Shown here piece after piece: positions 1 to 10,307 of a stretch of 64,000 bases of DNA. This stretch comes from Utricularia gibba. Lineage: Eukaryota; Streptophyta; Magnoliopsida; Lamiales; Lentibulariaceae. The notes under the pieces were generated by a model, which was not told where the DNA came from, searched no databases, and worked only from the letters and a program-made list of their open reading frames with translations. Made by a program: the position numbers and the translations under genes. The stretch spans positions 1,612,001-1,676,000 of the forward strand of contig NEEC01000017.1 of the NCBI GenBank assembly GCA_002189035.1, given 5' to 3'. Every line of letters starts with the position of its first letter. Within the stretch, counting starts at the first letter, position 1.

Positions 1-1845
1 GATATCTCTACAAGAACTAGTGATAATAGAAGTTCAATCTTTCAAAAGCCAGAGGGGAAGTTTAGGGGAAGCAGGGGAGAAAGCTTCAGTGGATCAATAA
101 GGAAGGTGAAAGCAGTTCCTGGAGCAGCAAATGGAAGTCGTCAATTTCTGCTTGCTAGTACTGTATGTGAGAAAGTTTCTCTCATATTGCATGGTGGCAA
201 ATGGGGTCCTGCGGCTGAAATGGCCCTTTCAAAGCTAAACTGCTCATTAGACGCATACCAGGCAAATCAGATTCTTAAGCAGCTCCAAGATTATACAGTT
301 GCTCTGAACTTTTTCTACTGGCTAAAACAACAACCAGGTTTCAAGCATGATGGTCATACGTACACCACCATGATTGGTATTCTTGGCCGTGCCAAGCAGT
401 TTGAGTCCATCAACAGATTACTTAATCAGATGGTGAATGAAGGTTGTATGCCAAATGTGGTCACTTATAATCGTCTGATTCATAGTTATGGAAGAGCAAA
501 TTTTTTGAATGAAGCTATTGGTGTTTTTGATCAGATGCAGAGATTAGGCTGCAATCCTGATCGTGTAACTTACTGTACACTGATTGATATTCATGCAAAA
601 GCTGGTTATCTTGATGTTGCAATTGATATGTATCAGAGGATGCAAGAAGCTGGTCTTTCACCAGATACATTCACATACAGTGTAATTATCAATTGCCTTG
701 GAAAAGCTGGACATTTGCCTATAGCACACAAGCTTTTCTGTGAGATGGTTAACCAGGGGTGTGTGCCTAACCTTGTGACTTACAATATTATGATTGCATT
801 GCATGCAAAAGCTCGGAATTACGAGACATCATTACAGTTGTATCGAGATATGCAGAGTGCAGGATTTGAGCCAGACAGAGTAACTTACAGCATTGTAATG
901 GAGGTTCTTGGTCATTGTGGCTATTTGGATGAAGCTGAGGGTGTTTTCCATGAAATGAAACGAAAGAACTGGGTGCCGGATGAGCCTGTTTATGGACTCC
1001 TTGTTGACCTTTGGGGGAAAGCAGGCAACGTGGAGAAAGCATGGGATTGGTACCATGCCATGCTTGATGCAGGTCTATGTCCCAATGTCCCGTCTTGTAA
1101 TTCACTTCTTAGTGCTTTCTTGAGAGTGCGCCGTCTACCTGATGCATACAATTTGCTGCGGAGCATGCTTAACCTTGGACTCAAGCCTTCTCTTCAAACT
1201 TACACTCTGCTACTTAGTTGCTGCACAGAATCGCAGTCACCGGCGGACAAGTCTTTTTGCTGTCAGCTGATGGCCACTACCAGTCATCCAGCCCATCTGT
1301 TTTTGCTGTCCATGCCAGCTCCATCTACGGACGGGCAGAATGTTAGAGACCATGTTAGCAGCTTCTTGGACATGATGCACAGTGAAGACAGGGAAAGCAA
1401 GCGCGGTCTCATGGATGCAGTCATCGACTTTTTCCACAAGACGGGTCTGAAAGAGGAAGCTGGCTCTGTCTGGGAAGTAGCAGCACTACGAAACGTCTAT
1501 CCAGACGTTGTGAGACAGAAGAGCTCATGCTACTGGCTCATAAACTTGCACGTTATGTCTGATGGAACTGCTGTCACTGCACTCTCGAGAACACTTGCCA
1601 GCTTCCGCCGTGAAATGCTGGCCTCCGGGATCTGCCCCAGCCGTATCGACATCATTACCGGTTGGGGCCGGAGGAGCCGCGTAACTGGAACCTCCCTTGT
1701 TAGACAGGCTGTACAACAACTTCTCAACGTTTTCAGGTTCCCATTCTTCGCCGAAAATGGCAATTCCGGATGTTTTGTTGGCTGTGGAGAGTCGCTGAGC
1801 GAGTGGCTGATGCACTCCTATGTTGAAAGAATGCATTTGCTCTAG
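1..1845 (+). CDS. PPR-SMR protein, 3' part (5' end outside window)
   Basis: The frame is open from base 1 to TAG at 1843-1845, so the start lies upstream; GTG at 106 is only an internal valine codon. The middle carries about eight tandem 35-residue pentatricopeptide repeats, with repeated signatures such as VTYNRLIHSYGRA, VTYCTLIDIHAKAG and FTYSVIINCLGKAG. The last ~100 residues form a Small MutS-Related domain (LHVMSDGTAVTALSR, then DIITGWGRRSR). This matches the Arabidopsis At1g18900/At1g74750 type, from memory. PPR-SMR proteins bind organellar RNA or DNA; targeting cannot be judged because the N-terminus is missing. No lesion is visible. The 3' end is 200 bp from the convergent NLR stop codon. 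Confidence 0.93.
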   Translation, partial: DISTRTSDNRSSIFQKPEGKFRGSRGESFSGSIRKVKAVPGAANGSRQFLLASTVCEKVSLILHGGKWGPAAEMALSKLNCSLDAYQANQILKQLQDYTVALNFFYWLKQQPGFKHDGHTYTTMIGILGRAKQFESINRLLNQMVNEGCMPNVVTYNRLIHSYGRANFLNEAIGVFDQMQRLGCNPDRVTYCTLIDIHAKAGYLDVAIDMYQRMQEAGLSPDTFTYSVIINCLGKAGHLPIAHKLFCEMVNQGCVPNLVTYNIMIALHAKARNYETSLQLYRDMQSAGFEPDRVTYSIVMEVLGHCGYLDEAEGVFHEMKRKNWVPDEPVYGLLVDLWGKAGNVEKAWDWYHAMLDAGLCPNVPSCNSLLSAFLRVRRLPDAYNLLRSMLNLGLKPSLQTYTLLLSCCTESQSPADKSFCCQLMATTSHPAHLFLLSMPAPSTDGQNVRDHVSSFLDMMHSEDRESKRGLMDAVIDFFHKTGLKEEAGSVWEVAALRNVYPDVVRQKSSCYWLINLHVMSDGTAVTALSRTLASFRREMLASGICPSRIDIITGWGRRSRVTGTSLVRQAVQQLLNVFRFPFFAENGNSGCFVGCGESLSEWLMHSYVERMHLL

Positions 1846-2044
1846 AGATTTAGCCTTAGTACCAGGAAGATTGTTGTAAAGCTTCGCGGTAATCAGGAAC
1901 ATTGAGGCTTATTTTTTGAATCCATCAGAATGTCTGCTTAGCAGTCTCCATTTAGTTCTGTAACTAGCTCTTGGAGCTTTCATGAGTCATGATGTTTCAA
2001 TACCCCCATCTCTGTCATATAAGGTGACCCAAACTTGCTGATGA

Positions 2045-4936
2045 TCATCTGCTTAACACAAAGTAATGCCCCAGCTCTTGGAAGCAGATATCCCATATAC
2101 TTTCCCTTGATTGACGCCTAGAGGGTGTCATCCTTGGTCGAGTCTTGTAAGCACGTTGCGTTGAATAATCACCAGCTTCAGTGAGTGTTTCATCAACATA
2201 TAACTCAAGGGTGTCATTTCCAAGGGTACGCTGTTCTTCAAGCATCTCCAATGCCGACGCAATCACAATCTCAGAACAATTGTCCAAGTGAACAGAAAGC
2301 AGGGAAGGGAGATCTCCTACAGTAGAGGGAATGTTGGAACCAAACATAGACCTCAATATCAACTTCTCAAGGCTGGGGAAGTCACTGCTTTCCACACTGG
2401 GAAGCTTGAGATTATCTCCTGTTAATATTAATAGCTTTACAAGTGGAAACTGTCCATCCACTATGCTCCATTTCCTCATACTGCAATAGTCAAGTATAAG
2501 AACTTCAAGATTTGGTAATGCACCGAGTACCACCATGTCCTTATCAAATATCTCTACTTGGGATAGAACCAACTTTTTTAGTGATTTTGGAAAGAAGCTG
2601 TCCCTCAATCCGCATTCTATACCACGTAAAATCAGTAAGTCCAGTTCTTGAAAGTCTCCAAGATTGTGTAACAAGGGATTACCCTCGTAATCATAGTAGG
2701 ATAACTCCAGACGCTTTACATTTGGGATCCGCAAAACAACATTTTTCTCCAAGTGTAACTCTTCAGTAAATAGTGTCTGTAGTTGATCCATTACGACTTG
2801 ATTTTCCCTTGGCTTAGGCCAAACAACACCATAAACAACTAGAATTCTAAGCTGCTGCATCTCCCAAATTTCATCAGGAAGAGTCAAGTTCCCTCTCCAA
2901 GAAGAACGCGAACACCTGACCTCAAGAATTTGTAGGTTCCAGAGATGAAGTAATGGCAAGGGAAATATAAACTTATGCCCTGATGAGCTCACATTTTTAT
3001 CAGATAAATAGGCAAGCCTTGCTGTAGTTGGGTACACAAAAGGTTTGTCTTTATCCAACATTGAAAAAGTCACAAACTTTGATTTATGCAGATGCGGATA
3101 CGCCATCTGGCATCTTCTGCAAACATGTATATATGACATTGTTTTTGAAGGAAATACTTCAGATACTTCCATCTTTTCTATCAGGGTCTTTGACCCACAT
3201 ATGCAGCGGGAATCACCAAAGCAGCAAGCGCTCCTTGGAATTAAAAGGAAGTTTTCTTTCTTTGATTCCACTAAGCAAAGCTCTAGCAAAAGGTCATGAA
3301 TACCACATGACTCAACTTCTCCAGTTATAGTTTTTACTTTTCCAACAGAAATCAAGTTTCTGTCAATCAACTCACTCATGTATTCAGCAGCAGCATCTTC
3401 TAAAGATTTACCGGGTATTGGTTTCACAAACCCTTCAGCTAACCATCGTGCAAGCATACCTTGTACATTGATCAGAGAGTCTTCAGGATACATTCTAAAA
3501 TACAAGAAGCACGGTTTAAGATGCATAGGTAGGTAGTCGTAACTCAAAGACAGTACCTTCATGCAATCTCCATAAACAACGATTCTCTTCATGTTTTGCA
3601 GAACCTTTTCCCAGTACTCAAAACTCATAGATTTTGACAGGAGGCCACCGATCGTAATCAAGGATAAAGGGAGTCCTTTGCAACTTTTTGCAATTTTTCT
3701 ACCAACGTTTTCTAACTCTGGGGGGTACTCACGACGCCCATTGAAGGACTTACTCCGAAGTAGAAACCAGCTTGAATCTTCATACAAAAGCTCCATAGTG
3801 CATTTTTTACCGCCTTTGAACCCCACAGAATCAGCTACATTGTTTGATCTAGTAGTGACAAGAACTCGACTGAAGTTCTTTTTGTCTGGTAGGAACTTCC
3901 TCAAGTATTCCCAAGGATCAATAGACCACATATCATCCATAACAATCAAGTACCTATGACCATGCAAGTTTTGGTACAACTTTTCCCCAAGAGCCCGGTT
4001 TTCTTTCTCGCTATCATCATCTAGAAGGCTTTGAAGAATCTGACGCTCGTTATAACCCTTAGATACTGTACACCACATACACCTATCGAATCTTCGCTTG
4101 ATTTTTTTATCCTCAAAGACTTGTCGAGCCAGAGTGGTCTTTCCAATTCCACCCATTCCAAGAATGGGAATGATTTGGAGCTTCTTATTGTTATCAGTGA
4201 GCAGATCCATGATCCAGCGTATCTTTTCTTCTAAACCCACAACACCACTTGAGCTCATGTTGGAAGAATCACCATGTATAGAAGATGCACCTGATGGCAT
4301 AATTTCAGCTTTCATGTCATGAATCATCAGCCTTTTCTCAATGAAATCAAGGCTTTGAATCGCCCTACCCATACCTTCACTCCAACCATCAAGTTGGTGC
4401 ATATCAATGAGGATGGCTATTTCGACAACAATAACCGTAATTTCTTCTCCAAAATCCTCTGTTTGAAGTCTCCATGTTTGAGAATTAGCATCAATAAACT
4501 CTACTAAGGATCTCACCTTGTTTAACAGATACGAGAAAACTTCACCTTTCATGTCAACCACCAGTAATTCAAGTTTCCGAATCGTTGCATGCAAATCTCG
4601 AGTGAATGATGAGACCTTTTCAGTCGACCCCTGTGGAGCTGCATCAGACGATGAGTGGCCATGATCCCTTCCATGAAGGTGACCCACAAGCTCCGCATCT
4701 ACCAGGAGTTCTGTTTCGTAAGCTAACACCTTAATTTCTCGAGTTAACGCCTCTATTTTTAAAGTCAGAGCTTGATGCGGAAGATCTTCAAGAAACTGGA
4801 GTATAAATTGCACCTGGCTCCGAAGATCATCAATCAGTTTCTGGTTGATTATCAATCTCCCAACTCCATAAGGTTGCTGAATTTGACCAAGAGATTGCGC
4901 CAAGGAACGCAGAGAAGCATAGCATGCTACCGCCAT
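2045..4936 (-). CDS. CC-NB-ARC-LRR disease resistance protein (R1-like CNL)
   Basis: A single uninterrupted exon encodes 963 residues starting MAVACYASLRSLAQ. Residues 1-215 form a helical N-terminal region like the R1/late-blight-type coiled-coil domains of asterids. The NB-ARC follows: P-loop GMGGIGKTTLA (260-270), kinase-2 YLIVMDDMW (329-337), RNBS-B VLVTTRS (358-364), GLPL (421-424), RNBS-D CFLYFRMYPED (476-486). The usual MHD triad is IHD (546-548), in CGIHDLLLEL. Degenerate leucine-rich repeats fill roughly 640-930. Such proteins are intracellular immune receptors that exchange ADP for ATP on activation. The frame is intact, so it is likely functional. It is the only NLR in the window. 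The effector recognised cannot be inferred. Confidence 0.93.
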   Translation of the reverse strand: MAVACYASLRSLAQSLGQIQQPYGVGRLIINQKLIDDLRSQVQFILQFLEDLPHQALTLKIEALTREIKVLAYETELLVDAELVGHLHGRDHGHSSSDAAPQGSTEKVSSFTRDLHATIRKLELLVVDMKGEVFSYLLNKVRSLVEFIDANSQTWRLQTEDFGEEITVIVVEIAILIDMHQLDGWSEGMGRAIQSLDFIEKRLMIHDMKAEIMPSGASSIHGDSSNMSSSGVVGLEEKIRWIMDLLTDNNKKLQIIPILGMGGIGKTTLARQVFEDKKIKRRFDRCMWCTVSKGYNERQILQSLLDDDSEKENRALGEKLYQNLHGHRYLIVMDDMWSIDPWEYLRKFLPDKKNFSRVLVTTRSNNVADSVGFKGGKKCTMELLYEDSSWFLLRSKSFNGRREYPPELENVGRKIAKSCKGLPLSLITIGGLLSKSMSFEYWEKVLQNMKRIVVYGDCMKVLSLSYDYLPMHLKPCFLYFRMYPEDSLINVQGMLARWLAEGFVKPIPGKSLEDAAAEYMSELIDRNLISVGKVKTITGEVESCGIHDLLLELCLVESKKENFLLIPRSACCFGDSRCICGSKTLIEKMEVSEVFPSKTMSYIHVCRRCQMAYPHLHKSKFVTFSMLDKDKPFVYPTTARLAYLSDKNVSSSGHKFIFPLPLLHLWNLQILEVRCSRSSWRGNLTLPDEIWEMQQLRILVVYGVVWPKPRENQVVMDQLQTLFTEELHLEKNVVLRIPNVKRLELSYYDYEGNPLLHNLGDFQELDLLILRGIECGLRDSFFPKSLKKLVLSQVEIFDKDMVVLGALPNLEVLILDYCSMRKWSIVDGQFPLVKLLILTGDNLKLPSVESSDFPSLEKLILRSMFGSNIPSTVGDLPSLLSVHLDNCSEIVIASALEMLEEQRTLGNDTLELYVDETLTEAGDYSTQRAYKTRPRMTPSRRQSRESIWDICFQELGHYFVLSR

Positions 4937-6069
4937 TTTTTCTCCTCAATGAAAAATTCTTCCACACCCCTGATTCTTCTCAACCTTGTACAGATCGTTG
5001 AAAATTGGCACAATCAATGGGTGCCACGCCCCCTCAGAACTTCAAAGTAGTCCACGCATTTTATTCACCCGAAAGCTAACTTGGTGGAGCCTTCTTCCTT
5101 AGTTCAAAACTCCCCATTAGCCAAGGTCAAACGCGATGAAAGGATGGTGATTTGAAAAGCAGAGAAAAAGGGAGAAGAAGATGCTTTCACACAAAATTCG
5201 ATCATTCCCCTAAAGATTTAATCGAATTTCTGATTTTTTAAATCAAATATAAAATTTGAAATTCTTTCCCATCAATCATTTCTGAATTAACCATATAATC
5301 TGAATTTTAATTTTAACTAAAGATTAGGGGTATGTTCTATAATTTGAAATTAATCTTCAGATTATGTAAAGTATAATCAGTTTGAAATTGTAAAAATGTT
5401 TTGTAGGATAACATAAAATTATACTATAAAATTTAATAAATTAAAATATAATATAAAATATAATACAATATAAATATATTTTAAAAATAGATAAAAAATA
5501 ATATACTTTTCTAATTAATTTTTTTATTTAATCTCTGAAATAAATATTCAATAAATTAATTATATAATTTGAATTTCTGATTTTAATACTGAATGACTAA
5601 AAATTAAAATCTTAAAAAAATTAAATAAAATCGCTTCAATAAATTCATAACATATAACTAATTTTAAAATTTTTAAAAATTAAATAAAATCACCTCATAA
5701 AATTATTAATACATAAAAAAATACCCAAAATGTCAAATGGATTTGAATCTTTTTTTTTTATAAAAAATTAAATTGAATTCATTTAAATTTTAATAATATT
5801 TATCATAAATATTATAAAAATGAAAACTTGGTGTTTATCATTTTTTTATAAAAATTATTGGATCTAATCTAATAGATCATGGATAAGATACCACAAAATT
5901 TTAGTTTATTTTATTTTATTAGAAAAAATTTAATCTAACAAATCATGGAAGTCTCACAGCATGAACTCCACACAAGGCCTTCCCTTCCTTCAGTCGCATC
6001 ATGTCCGAAGGAAAGGAGAGCATGACAGAAACAGGCATCCATCCGACAACCAGAAACCTCGAGAACTTT
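4937..6069. other. AT-rich intergenic region between NLR and GMPPA-like gene
   Basis: About 1.1 kb. The first ~250 bp is the probable NLR promoter and 5' leader. From about 5220 to 5940 the DNA is extremely AT-rich with long A and T runs and no credible coding potential. I see no terminal repeats or recognisable mobile element. Confidence 0.6.
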
Positions 6070-8736
6070 CTAGAGAATCACTTCCTCCTGAACGCTGACG
6101 TTGATCGTCTTGTTGGGGAGGACGATGCAGTTGACCACCACGACTTCGTCTTCTACTGTCACTGATTCACCTGTTTCACATACCCTTTTCATCACATTTC
6201 ATGCTGTAACGAAACTTCACACAGGCATTGTACTGTACCCAGAATCGTGACTCCCAGCTTTGCATTGTAGTCGCCGGAACCCTGAAAAATCACAAGCCGG
6301 GATGGTATAGAGGAGGCGAAGGCTTTGATGTCTGTGGTTCGGTTCTCTTACCTGTACACGAGACCACCTCCCCAGTGAAGACTTCCATCCGATGATGGCG
6401 TGGATTACTACAGCATTGTCCTGATCATCCAGACAAGAATGCGTTAGTGTTCATTTACAAGAATGATCAGGTGTTGATTGCCCACCTTGATCTCAACATC
6501 ATCAAGAATCATGCAGTTAACTAGTCTTGAACCAGCTGCAATCCTGGCATTTGCAGAGATGGAGACGTTCGGTCCGATCTGTTTCCGAATTCGAAATCTG
6601 TAATCTGCTGTGCTGCTTCATATCATCATCTGGTGAAGGAAAGATATATATTCACCTTTGCTGTGGGATGAACCTTCGCGGAGGGATGAATATAAACGTC
6701 GCCCAGAATCGTGGCGTTTCTGGGCGCTCCGTCCGCCAAAAGATGGGGTGAAGTGAGCCTGAACTGTGAAAGGTAAAGCCCGGAACACTTCAACGACATC
6801 CTATCAATCACAAGCATATCAGAAACATACAGAGATGCAATGCGGACAGTGCAAATTTGAGCAGAGCTCCTCACCCAGGAGTCTTGATTTGTTCCCAGAA
6901 ATCCATTGTTTCATACACATACAACTTCTTTTTCCCAGCAAGTGGTGATAAAATGTCTTGATCCAGTCTCACATAATCTGATGCAACACTTCTGCATCTC
7001 ATAGTGTATCAGAAGCAAAAATGGCAAAAAAATGTAAACACAATGTAAATAAACCAGGGCCTGTTCTTGAAAGGATCCACTGTTAGAGAAGTTTACAGTA
7101 TGATTCGAAGCTTTTGCCAACAAATGGTTTACCTGGTAGCCAGTTGAAGTGCTTCAAAGCTGGACATACGTCTTAGAATAGCTGCAAATGATTCAAACCA
7201 TGAAACCATGTGCAGGACAACAAAGAACAGGGAGATAAATCAAAGTAGCATTACAACCTCTATCATTTCGTTGTGTGGATACACCTTCAATAGCTGTAAA
7301 AATTTCTGGAGTAAATATATACACGCCACAGTTTATTAGGTCACTCACCTGCATTATACCAGAAAATGAACCAACTGATCAGGTGATGTCATGAAAAAGA
7401 AAGGCATATGTAGTGTCAGCAACAGAATGTAGGCTGTGCTGTATTTATGGGTGTGTGAAATTCAGAAAAATCTCTACAAATCTCGAAAAGAATGCCCCGG
7501 AAAAAAGCTGTGAGAGAACAAGAAAACAAACGGCATACAAAAGTTTCTGGCTTTTCAGTATAATGTAACAGTTCTTTGGTTTCAGGATCTGCAACAAGTT
7601 CACCAAACTGGTTTGCTGATTCCGGAGAAACCTGGAAAGGAATAGAACTTCTGTGATCAGAAACATTTAGGGGTCATAATATGCTTTAAAAGAGACAGAA
7701 GTTATCAACCTTGATCACTAATATTGTTCCCATCCCACCATAACTCGTATGAGCCTCTGTGAGGTGTTCATCAAAGCATTAGAGCACTTTCATTTGCCTT
7801 AATAAACAGAAAACTGATACGAAAATGAAGCACTACCCAACATGCGATGTAAAGGGAAGCTGCAACAAATGTCGCAATTCAGCAAGAAGATGTGTGACTG
7901 TAGAAAGGAAGATGCAGAGATGAAAAATGGATTGGTTCCAGAAATAATGAGAAGTTAAAATCTGATTCTTGAGATAAGGGAAGAATAAGAACCGGATCAT
8001 CTTCCATGATCAAATCCCTGAAATTGTAGAGTCCCCAGCAGAACCATGTGGCTTGTCCTCTTTCAGGTACCTGAAAGCAAGTGATCCAATGTGATACAAA
8101 GGCTACATATAATCTATACCTGCAAGAACTGGTAAACCACCTTCATTACCTCACAGGCACTTTTAGTTCATTTGAAATCGATGAGACGATCAGAGCAAAT
8201 TCACGTTCCTCATAAAAACCAACAAGGTAGATCTGTGCTAGATTTGGGATCTAAAGAATGAAAGAAGCTTCAGTAAGCAGATTAATAAAATCATTTGTCA
8301 TCGATCACAGGTGATAAAAACACACCATTCTCATCAATTATGCGATCAAATTCCAACACATTATTTCAAGACTTGCTTATAGCAGAATCTCAGTTCTTTA
8401 TAGCAAGCATTCCAAATTCATCAGCTTTTCCCAAGTATTCACATGGATTTAGTAAGTATCATCTGCTCCATACCCCTTTACAGGCAGCGATCGGGTGGTA
8501 AACCATTGGCTGTCCTGCCAAAGGAAAGAGGGGCTTCGGAATGTTCAGCGACAGTGGTCTGAATCTAGTTCCTGCACTTGCAAATCCACATTATGACCAC
8601 CAAACAACGATGAAGATGGAAAATTTCAAGAGAAAGCATTCCCGTTCCCAGATGTGCATGCAAAAAACAACAAAGATGAAAAAATCATACCTTTCGTGGG
8701 ACCACCGACCATTATAACAGCAACTACTCTCCCCAT
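6070..8736 (-). CDS. Mannose-1-phosphate guanylyltransferase alpha-like protein (GMPPA/KONJAC type), one-base frameshift in exon 4
   Basis: About 13 exons can be read. Exon 1 (8691-8736) encodes [16 protein letters not shown]; exon 2 (8474-8571) gives [19 protein letters not shown]; exon 3 (8150-8250) begins [15 protein letters not shown]. Later exons give the nucleotidyltransferase core and the left-handed beta-helix repeats ([19 protein letters not shown]), ending [16 protein letters not shown] before TAG at 6070-6072. In plants the KONJAC proteins stimulate GDP-mannose pyrophosphorylase, feeding glucomannan, ascorbate and glycosylation in the cytosol (family knowledge). Exon 4 reads GCTGGGGACTCTAC (C run 8033-8036) where the conserved GGLY would need one more G; everything downstream is in frame after that. 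All other exons look conserved, so an assembly error is more likely than a pseudogene. Confidence 0.9.
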
Positions 8737-9645
8737 TCTCAGAACTCAAAAATTCTACAACCCAGATCGCGTAACGTGACACTCACCCTTCCTGAATCTT
8801 CGCAAAGTTTCTCAAATCTAAAACCCGAATAGAATAAATAACTGGGTCAACCAATTCTGCTCGACCGGAAAAAGAATGGCTTCGAATAGAGTGGCGTAGG
8901 CCGTATGGCGTACACTACAGCAAGATAGGTTGGTGTTATATGAATGACTTATGGGAATATACTCTGGGGTTCAGAAGGATCCAATGGGTTTGTGGGGTTT
9001 GTTGAGTTGAAAACAGATTGGTGAGGAATTGTGCACCAACTGCTATGGACAGATCTTTCCAGGGAGATAAGGCAGGAGAATGGGGGCGCAAAAATTATAA
9101 TTATTTTTTGCCTTTTGTGCCCGCTTCAACTGCTTCCCCCATCATTTTTATATACAGTTGACGGCAGCTCTGAAAACTCTTCAGAAGGCATTACAGGAAT
9201 CGGAGGTCATCACTCTCACAAAACATATGGAAGGAAATAGATGTTCGTTAAAACAGGTAGCCTGCAAAACATCACATTCAACCTCAGCCACCGTGAATCC
9301 CGGCGTAAATTGGTAAAAAAGTCATCTTTATTTCCACTTGATTTGCTCTTGCACTGCGAAATTGTTCGTTGACATGAGGTAAAAAAGAACTCTTTACCAC
9401 ACCCAATTTCTTATATTCACGAATCATTAGATTTTCTTGAAGAAATGGTGATTCCTGAAGGGAGGTAATGACTCAGAACTAGTAGTAGTAGAATGAAGAT
9501 CAGAGTTTGAGCTCAGGCGAGCTTATGAAAGTAGTAGTATAATGAAGATCAAAGTACAAGCACCGGTAAACGTCGATACATCTCATCACGAACTGAGATT
9601 AGAGAGAGTCATTCACTGCAGTAAGTAATAATACGCATCAGCTTA
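8737..9645. other. Intergenic, probable GMPPA promoter and 3' flank of the small gene
   Basis: About 900 bp. The right part (9240-9645) is probable 3' UTR of the small minus-strand gene, including a short direct repeat (agtagtagtagaatgaagatca near 9480-9500 and again near 9530-9552). The left part should hold the GMPPA promoter. A short open stretch at 9031-9240 (+) has no recognisable similarity. Confidence 0.45.
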
Positions 9646-9876
9646 TCAGTTCTTCTGTTTAGTTTTCTCATACTTGTCTTTGATCCACTGGAACCCAACA
9701 GAGGTTCCTTCTTTCACCTTCTTGACGCCGGTGACAGCTACGGATTTCGTCTTCCCCAGCCCTTCCCCAACTTTCTTTCCGTACTTCGCCACCGTGCCGC
9801 TGGCGCTGCTCTTCTTTTTCTCCGGCATGGGCTCTTCGCCGGTGTCCCACTCATCCGCCCACGACCCTCCGTTCAT
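9646..9876 (-). CDS. Conserved small basic plant protein, 76 aa, function unknown
   Basis: The chosen start gives MNGGSWADEWDTGEEPMP, followed by a lysine/glycine-rich segment (GKKVGEGLGKTKSVAVTGVK) and a C-terminal helix GFQWIKDKYEKTKQKN. An open frame continues 31 codons upstream with a hydrophobic stretch, but I start at this Met because small plant proteins of this type, as I remember them, begin with the W-x-DEW-D acidic motif. No signal peptide or membrane segment is present. I recall similar short proteins in many angiosperms but no established function. The acidic aromatic head and basic tail suggest a binding peptide, which is inference. No frame damage. Confidence 0.75.
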   Translation of the reverse strand: MNGGSWADEWDTGEEPMPEKKKSSASGTVAKYGKKVGEGLGKTKSVAVTGVKKVKEGTSVGFQWIKDKYEKTKQKN

Positions 9877-10307
9877 CGCGATCTGTCCCACAAACGGCGA
9901 GTTGTTTACATCAAATATATATAAGAAAAACAGAGCTCCTGAAAACGAAAGAATCACCAACAAAGGCACCTTTTACCTTCTCAAAAGAGACTTTTTGGAG
10001 GGTGTTAACCAGGGGAGAAATGGCGTATTGTATTGAAAACGCCGTGAAGTAACAAACTTGTAAGTTGCATTTGTGGGCTACGGATTAAGGACCATCCTCC
10101 CTTTGACTCAACCCAATTTCCGCAATAAAAGTTCTAGCTATGGAGTCTACTCAAACAGAAAGATGGGACAAAAACTAACAATCTAGAAGACATTAAAAAG
10201 AGGAGTTTTTCACATGTTGAAAACCAGCTGTTACAAACCTGATGATGGGATAAGTTTCAAGTACAATAACAGAAGATGCTGAAACTAGAGTCAGTATGTT
10301 TCTCACT
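9877..10307. other. Intergenic spacer between small gene and rsmG-like gene
   Basis: 430 bp with no recognisable gene. It holds the 5' flank of the small gene and the 3' UTR of the methyltransferase gene. Both genes are on the minus strand. Confidence 0.4.
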
